A stretch of DNA of 64,000 nt from the NCBI RefSeq assembly GCF_015776785.2, contig NZ_LFMD02000002.1, positions 892,764 to 956,763 of the forward strand, read 5' to 3'. Position numbers and translations under genes: made by a program. The DNA comes from Kitasatospora sp. SUK 42 (lineage in GTDB: Bacteria; Actinomycetota; Actinomycetes; Streptomycetales; Streptomycetaceae). Shown here in pieces: positions 57,477 to 64,000 of this stretch; position 1 is the first letter of the stretch, and each line of letters opens with the position of its first letter. The notes beneath the pieces were generated by a model. It did no database searches. It was not told where the DNA came from and saw only the letters and a list, made by a program, of their open reading frames with translations.

Positions 57477-57531
57477 CTCCGCAGTGTTGCACGCGGGGAT
57501 GCCGTCCTCCCGTTGATCAGCGCCGCAGCCG

Positions 57532-59928
<2,397 letters not shown>

Positions 59929-59949
59929 GATCTCTCCCCAGTCAGCGAA

Positions 59950-59970
59950 CTTGAGTCGACCTGACTAAGG
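59950..59970 (-). promoter_or_regulatory. HAIR element (HspR operator) upstream of lon
   Basis: CTTGAGT, a 7-nt spacer and ACTAAGG match the HspR consensus CTTGAGT-N7-ACTCAAG at 12 of 14 arm positions, with exact spacing, 22 nt before the lon ATG. HspR control of lon in Streptomyces is established knowledge. It implies repression at normal temperature and induction by heat shock. Confidence 0.85.
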
Positions 59971-60104
59971 CTTTGCGAGCCCCGGATGTTCCCGACACCT
60001 TGTTCGCCGTGAGCGAACGGTGAATCGGCGGGGAAGGCGCACGGGAGGCGTCGTCAAAAGCGCGGGAAACCCCGCCCCGGAGCACGGGGAGGCGGCCGGG
60101 AGGC

Positions 60105-60899
60105 TCAGCGCGCGGCGGACGGCCGGGCGCCCCGCACCGGCGCGGGGGCGGCACCGGCCACCGGGGCCACGGCCACCGCCGAGTGCGGGCGCGGCCGGGG
60201 CGGGCGCCGCTCCACCCTGCGCAGCCAGCGCCACAGCGCCACCCCGGTGAGCACCGCGGCCGGGTGCCCCACCGCGGTGACCACGTCCCGGTCGGTGGCG
60301 ATCTGCTCGACGATCATCAGCCCGGCCCCACCCAGCGCCAGCAGCCGCCCGCGCCAGGAGAGCAGCCCGGCCACCGCACCCAGGCAGGCGAGCACGCCGT
60401 AGCTGACCCCGATGTCCAGATAGTCCATCGCCTCGGGCGCCATCCGCCCGGTCTCCACCGCGGTGATCACCACGCCCTGGGAGAGCAGCGTCGCCGCGAC
60501 GTGCCCGATCGCGAAGACCGCCGCGGCCCGGGCCGGGCCGACCTTGCGCTCCAGCGGCGCGAGGGTGAAGGCGAAGCCCCACAGGTACGGCATCCACACC
60601 TCGCCGGCCACCCAGAAACCGCTCAGTACAAGAGCGCGCAAAGGGTGCTGCAGCAGGTTGTGCCCGTCCGAACTGGAGGCCTCCTGCAAGCGCTGCACGA
60701 GTTCCGGATCGGCGACTTTGGCGAAGGTCGTGGTGGCTCCGACCACGGCGAGATATCCGAGCGTGAACGGGTTGCGCCGAGGCGTCGGCAGCCGCTCCAG
60801 CAGCCACTCGAAGACGCCGGTGCGCAGCCCGTACCGGAGCATTCCGTACGGCGCCCCCAGGGGTGCGCACCCGTCGGCGCCCCGCCGCACTCCAGCCAT
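60105..60899 (-). CDS. Rhomboid-like membrane protein
   Basis: A 264-residue protein with about six transmembrane helices. It carries, in rhomboid order, His133 (FAIGHVAAT), Ser166 in GVSYG, and His212 (VGHPAAVLTG), resembling the GlpG His-Ser-His arrangement, although the serine motif is GxSYG rather than GxSG. The C-terminus is Pro/Ala/Arg-rich. A start at Met20 (MLRYGLRTG) is also possible. Protease activity is uncertain; it may be an inactive rhomboid-family protein. Confidence 0.7.
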   Translation of the reverse strand: MAGVRRGADGCAPLGAPYGMLRYGLRTGVFEWLLERLPTPRRNPFTLGYLAVVGATTTFAKVADPELVQRLQEASSSDGHNLLQHPLRALVLSGFWVAGEVWMPYLWGFAFTLAPLERKVGPARAAAVFAIGHVAATLLSQGVVITAVETGRMAPEAMDYLDIGVSYGVLACLGAVAGLLSWRGRLLALGGAGLMIVEQIATDRDVVTAVGHPAAVLTGVALWRWLRRVERRPPRPRPHSAVAVAPVAGAAPAPVRGARPSAAR

Positions 60900-61453
60900 G
60901 CCGCCCTCCGCTCGACGCCCGCGACCACCGGTCTCGCCAGGAGCCCAACGTACCGGCGCGCACGCCGGATTCCGACCGGCGGTGTGTTGTCGCGGTCACG
61001 GTACGTCGAGGTTCTGAGAGGCACCTGAGAAAAGCCGGTGAAGACCGTCGACGCACGGGCGCCCCGGATTCCCGACATTGGTCTGGACCTTCTCCCGATT
61101 AACGGGTCAGTAGGGCCTCTGACCGGCGACTTGGCGTCAATTAGGCTGCATACGTACCGTTACACAGTGAAAATTCGCCGGGTAAGGTATCGGCCCGTGC
61201 CCACTCGTGCAGTGGGCCCGAGGGCGGCCCGACAGCCGGCCCACGGGCCGGAAACGTCCGGTCCACCTGCCGGGAAGCATCCACTGTCCGTACGCTGCGA
61301 AGTGCGCGGGAGAAGCGGGCGGCCGACAATCCGCCCTCGGCTCCCGAGCGCGCGACGGGACGGCGGACCCGGCACAGTCCACGACGGAACAAGACTACGA
61401 GCGGAGCCCGCCATCCCCACGGGTGGCCGGCCCGCAGCCCTGGGGGCGGTGGC
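60900..61453. other. Divergent regulatory region of the rhomboid-like and two-component genes
   Basis: A 554-nt spacer. The AT-richer part (61040-61190) holds the promoter at 61160-61188. From there to the regulator start the 265 nt have poor codon bias in every frame, so this is most likely a long 5' UTR. No riboswitch fold was recognised. Confidence 0.5.
61160..61188 (+). promoter_or_regulatory. Candidate promoter of the two-component operon
   Basis: TTACAC (61160-61165), a 17-nt spacer and TAAGGT (61183-61188). The -10 is a good Streptomyces type; the -35 matches TTGACA at four of six positions. It would give a leader of about 260 nt. Confidence 0.5.
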
Positions 61454-62197
61454 GTGACCGTGACAGAGATTCAGCAGGACAACCACAACACCGGCGGCGC
61501 GGTGAGCAGCCAGCGCAGAGTGCTGGTGGTGGAGGACGAGCCCACGATCGCCGAGTCGATCGCGGCCCGACTGGGCGCGGAGGGCTTCAAGGTCGCCGTG
61601 GCCCACGACGGCCCCGGCGCGGTGGACGGCTTCCACACCTGGCAGCCGGACCTGGTCGTGCTGGACATCATGCTCCCCGGCTTCGACGGCCTGGAGGTGT
61701 GCCGCCGGATCCAGGCCCAGCGCCCGGTGCCGGTGCTGATGCTGACCGCGCGCGACGACGAGACGGACCTGCTGGTCGGCCTCGGCGTCGGCGCGGACGA
61801 CTACATGACCAAGCCGTTCTCGATGCGCGAGCTGGCCGCCCGGGTCAACGTGCTGCTGCGCCGGGTCGAGCGCGCCCAGCAGGCCGCCCGCACGCCCGCG
61901 CTCGGCAGCCTGCGCTTCGGCGAACTGGAGATCGACCACGTGCAGCGCCGGGTCCGGCTGGCCTCGGGCGACGTCCACCTGACGCCGACCGAGTTCGACC
62001 TGCTCGCCTGCCTGGCCGCCCAGCCGCGCGCGGTGCTCACCCGCGAGCAGTTGCTGGCCGAGGTCTGGGACTGGACCGACGCGTCCGGCACCCGCACCGT
62101 CGACAGCCACGTCAAGGCGCTGCGCCGCAAGATCGGCGCCAGCTGGATCCGCACCGTCCACGGTGTCGGCTACGCACTGGAGGCCCCGCTCTCCTAG
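61454..62197 (+). CDS. OmpR/PhoB-type response regulator
   Basis: A 247-residue two-component regulator. The receiver domain has VVEDEP, phospho-acceptor Asp71 (LVVLDIMLPGFDG) and Lys in YMTKPF. The winged-helix output ends HLTPTEFDLLACL, TVDSHVKALRRKIG and TVHGVGYAL. GTG at 61454 is chosen; GTG codons at 61460 or 61502 would trim a non-conserved N-terminus. It is followed after 81 nt by its probable kinase and sits upstream of kgd as in other Streptomyces. Confidence 0.94.
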   Translation: MTVTEIQQDNHNTGGAVSSQRRVLVVEDEPTIAESIAARLGAEGFKVAVAHDGPGAVDGFHTWQPDLVVLDIMLPGFDGLEVCRRIQAQRPVPVLMLTARDDETDLLVGLGVGADDYMTKPFSMRELAARVNVLLRRVERAQQAARTPALGSLRFGELEIDHVQRRVRLASGDVHLTPTEFDLLACLAAQPRAVLTREQLLAEVWDWTDASGTRTVDSHVKALRRKIGASWIRTVHGVGYALEAPLS

Positions 62198-62278
62198 GGG
62201 CGGCGCCACGGGCGACGGGCCGCCGGGGGGCCCGCGTCCCGGCACCGCCGCGCGACCACGCGGGGATCACAGGGACCG

Positions 62279-63409
62279 ATGACCTTTCCACAGCAACGCA
62301 ACGGGGACGCCGACGGCGCGCGCCCGCAGACACTGGCCGCCCGGGCGGCCCACCGGGTCTGGGCCGACATCCGGCCGCTCGACCCGGTCCGCTCGATCAA
62401 GGGCAAGCTCGCCCTGCTGGTGATCGTCTCCGTGTTCCTGGCCACCGGGATGGTCGTGGTGGCGATCCGGTCCGAGACCCAGATCCGGATCATCATGCTC
62501 TTCTCGATGATCGCCTCGCTGCTGTTCATGCAGTTCCTCGCGCACGGGCTGACCGCCCCCCTGCGCGAGATGACGGCCGCCGCCCGCGCGATGGCCTCCG
62601 GCGACTACAGTCGCCGGGTCGAGGTGAACTCGCGCGACGAGATCGGCGAGCTGGCGGCCGCCTTCAACGCCATGGCCGCCGACCTCCAGGCCGCCGACCG
62701 GCACCGCCGCGAGCTGGTCGCCAACGTCTCGCACGAGCTGCGCACGCCCATCGCCGCACTGCGCGCCGTACTGGAGAACGTGGTGGACGGCGTCGTCCAG
62801 CCCAATCCGGCGACCCTGGAGGCCGCGCTGGAGCAGACCGAGCGGCTCGGCCGCCTGGTCACCCACCTGCTGGACCTCTCCAAGATCGACGACGGCGTGG
62901 TGGACCTGGACGCCCGCCCCTTCGAGGTGCGCGAGTTCCTGGACGGCGTGCTGCGCGGGGTCACGGTGGACGGCGCGACGGCCGGCGGGGCCTTCTCCCG
63001 GCGCGGTGACGTCCGGCTGGCCCTGGAGGTCACCCCGGCCGGCCTGACCGCCGTCGCGGATCCCGAGCGGCTCCACCAGGTGGTCGCCAACCTGGTCGAC
63101 AACGCCTGCAAGCACTCCCCGCCCGGCGGCACGGTGACGGTGCGCGCCCGGCCCGACGGCGAGGAGGGCGGCCTGCTGCTGGAGGTCCAGGACGAGGGCC
63201 CGGGCATCCCGCCCGCCGACCGCAGCCGGGTCTTCGAGCGGTTCAGCCGCAGCGGCACCGCGACCGCCGCCGGACCCGGCGCGGACGGCGGCACCGGGCT
63301 GGGCCTGGCCATCGCCCGCTGGGCGGTGGACCTGCACGGCGGACGGATCGCGGTGGCGGAGTCGCCGAGCGGCTGCCGGATCGAGGTCCGGCTGCCCGGG
63401 CCGCGCTGA
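62279..63409 (+). CDS. Sensor histidine kinase with minimal extracellular loop
   Basis: A 376-residue HisKA-type kinase. Two transmembrane helices (about 44-63 and 71-89) are separated by only about seven residues (RSETQIR), so it has no periplasmic sensor and may sense the membrane or a partner protein. HAMP domain about 90-142; H-box VANVSHELRTP with His152; N-box ANLVDNACKHSP; G1 DEGPGIP; G2 GGTGLGLAIA. It is paired with the upstream regulator. Confidence 0.94.
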   Translation: MTFPQQRNGDADGARPQTLAARAAHRVWADIRPLDPVRSIKGKLALLVIVSVFLATGMVVVAIRSETQIRIIMLFSMIASLLFMQFLAHGLTAPLREMTAAARAMASGDYSRRVEVNSRDEIGELAAAFNAMAADLQAADRHRRELVANVSHELRTPIAALRAVLENVVDGVVQPNPATLEAALEQTERLGRLVTHLLDLSKIDDGVVDLDARPFEVREFLDGVLRGVTVDGATAGGAFSRRGDVRLALEVTPAGLTAVADPERLHQVVANLVDNACKHSPPGGTVTVRARPDGEEGGLLLEVQDEGPGIPPADRSRVFERFSRSGTATAAGPGADGGTGLGLAIARWAVDLHGGRIAVAESPSGCRIEVRLPGPR

Positions 63410-63739
63410 GCGGACGGAGCAGGCCGGCGGGCGCCGCCGGCGGCCGGGTCGGGCGAGTAGGGACATTTGTCACAGATCCGACACAGCCACACACAAAGAT
63501 CATCTGGGGATTCAGCTGGGCTTTTGTCCGGTTTCGCCCGGGTTTGAGGGCCGATCGGGCCTGATCGGTTCCCCTCAGATACGGCTTTCTAACGTACTTT
63601 TTCAGCCAAACTGCAGGTCAGGACTGTGATCTGGGCGACGCCTGGGGCCCGGGGACTGCGCGATCACTGGTCAGGGGCGTAGCCTTAATCCCCGCTGTCC
63701 AAACATCCCAAAAGGAAGCGGAAGAGGGCGGTTGCCGCC
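63410..63739 (+). other. kgd promoter region
   Basis: 330 nt without a gene. 63460-63610 is AT-rich for this genome. A TAGCCT box (63680-63685) 55 nt before the start is one -10 candidate and TAACGT near 63591 another. GAGG lies 12 nt before the kgd GTG. Confidence 0.5.
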
Positions 63740-64000
63740 GTGTCGCCACAGTCCCCTGAAACCCCCAACAGCTCGGCAAGCTCCACTGGCTTCGGTCCCA
63801 ATGAGTGGCTCGTCGATGAGATCTACCAGCAGTACCTCCAGGACCCGAACTCGGTCGACCGAGCCTGGTGGGACTTTTTCGCCGACTACAAGCCCGGTAC
63901 CGAGGTGACCCCAGTGACCCAGGCCGCGACCCAGGCCGGCCCCACGCCGACCCCTGCCGCTGCCCCCGTGCCCGCCGCTGCTGCTCCGGCTGCACCCGCG
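63740..64000 (+). CDS. kgd: 2-oxoglutarate dehydrogenase E1-type (KGD), N-terminal fragment
   Basis: The first 87 codons of the actinobacterial multifunctional 2-oxoglutarate dehydrogenase, cut off by the window end. GTG at 63740 begins SPQSPETPNSS. The conserved FGPNEWLVDEIYQQYLQDPN and VDRAWWDFFADYK segments form the peripheral E1 N-terminal helix. A Pro/Ala/Thr-rich linker follows, leading in known homologues to an E2-like acyltransferase domain and then E1. The TCA-cycle role is family knowledge. Confidence 0.95.
   Translation, partial: MSPQSPETPNSSASSTGFGPNEWLVDEIYQQYLQDPNSVDRAWWDFFADYKPGTEVTPVTQAATQAGPTPTPAAAPVPAAAAPAAPA

Noticed and set aside
61197..61457. An 87-codon frame starting at the predicted transcription start of the two-component operon and ending in a GTGA overlap with the regulator
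   Set aside because: Leaderless position and coupling looked attractive, but about 25 of 86 codons end in A or T, far from the usual bias here, and the product is low-complexity Arg/Pro/Gly. It is most likely 5' UTR.

Overview
This window comes from a very GC-rich actinobacterium, almost certainly a member of the Streptomycetaceae (Streptomyces or Kitasatospora). Third codon positions are nearly all G or C, GTG and TTG starts are common, and the gene order atpC-D-G-A-H-F-E-B-I, wecA-like, glyA-like, low-molecular-weight phosphatase, tsaC, prmC, prfA, rpmE, LCP protein, rho, thrB, thrC, hom, lysA, argS is the classic Streptomyces housekeeping order. The genus cannot be fixed from sequence alone.

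Region 1 (1-26.8 kb, all minus strand) is core chromosome. It holds the complete F1Fo ATP synthase operon, an undecaprenyl-phosphate sugar-phosphate transferase, translation maintenance genes (tsaC, prmC, prfA, rpmE), a cell-wall LCP ligase, Rho, the aspartate-family amino acid genes, argS and a lone receiver protein. The glyA-like gene here has lost several SHMT active-site residues, and the 3' end of prmC sits in a 41-bp tandem repeat.

Region 2 (26.9-35 kb) is more variable: tRNA-Arg(CCG), a secreted trypsin-like protease, a PfkB sugar kinase, a DUF885 peptidase-like protein, a TetR regulator, a fumarylacetoacetase-family enzyme, an MBL-fold hydrolase and a Ser/Thr kinase with a TPR-like tail.

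Region 3 (35-46 kb) is the most interesting accessory segment. A minus-strand operon (flavin-dependent oxidoreductase, GNAT, two lipoprotein binding proteins, permease, one ABC ATPase) faces a divergent pair (second permease plus a large FAD/NAD(P)-binding protein). A 25-codon leader peptide ending in a Cys-Arg signature precedes the operon. Together these look like an organosulfur or sulfur-amino-acid scavenging system controlled by a peptide attenuator. It is flanked by two paralogous kinase-TPR genes and ends in a 206-bp MITE-like inverted-repeat element that supplies the stop codon of the second kinase.

Region 4 (46-57.5 kb) carries a YdeP/FdhF-type molybdopterin oxidoreductase, an NlpC/P60 cell-wall hydrolase with a Pro-Thr-Gly repeat tail, a Pit phosphate transporter behind a recognisable PHO box, an MFS exporter and MarR regulator with three GTTG/CAAC operators shared with a divergent membrane protein, a ROK regulator and a GtrA protein.

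Region 5 (57.5-64 kb) returns to conserved chromosome: lon with an HspR-type HAIR operator, a rhomboid-like membrane protein, an OmpR-type two-component pair and the first 87 codons of the 2-oxoglutarate dehydrogenase gene kgd.
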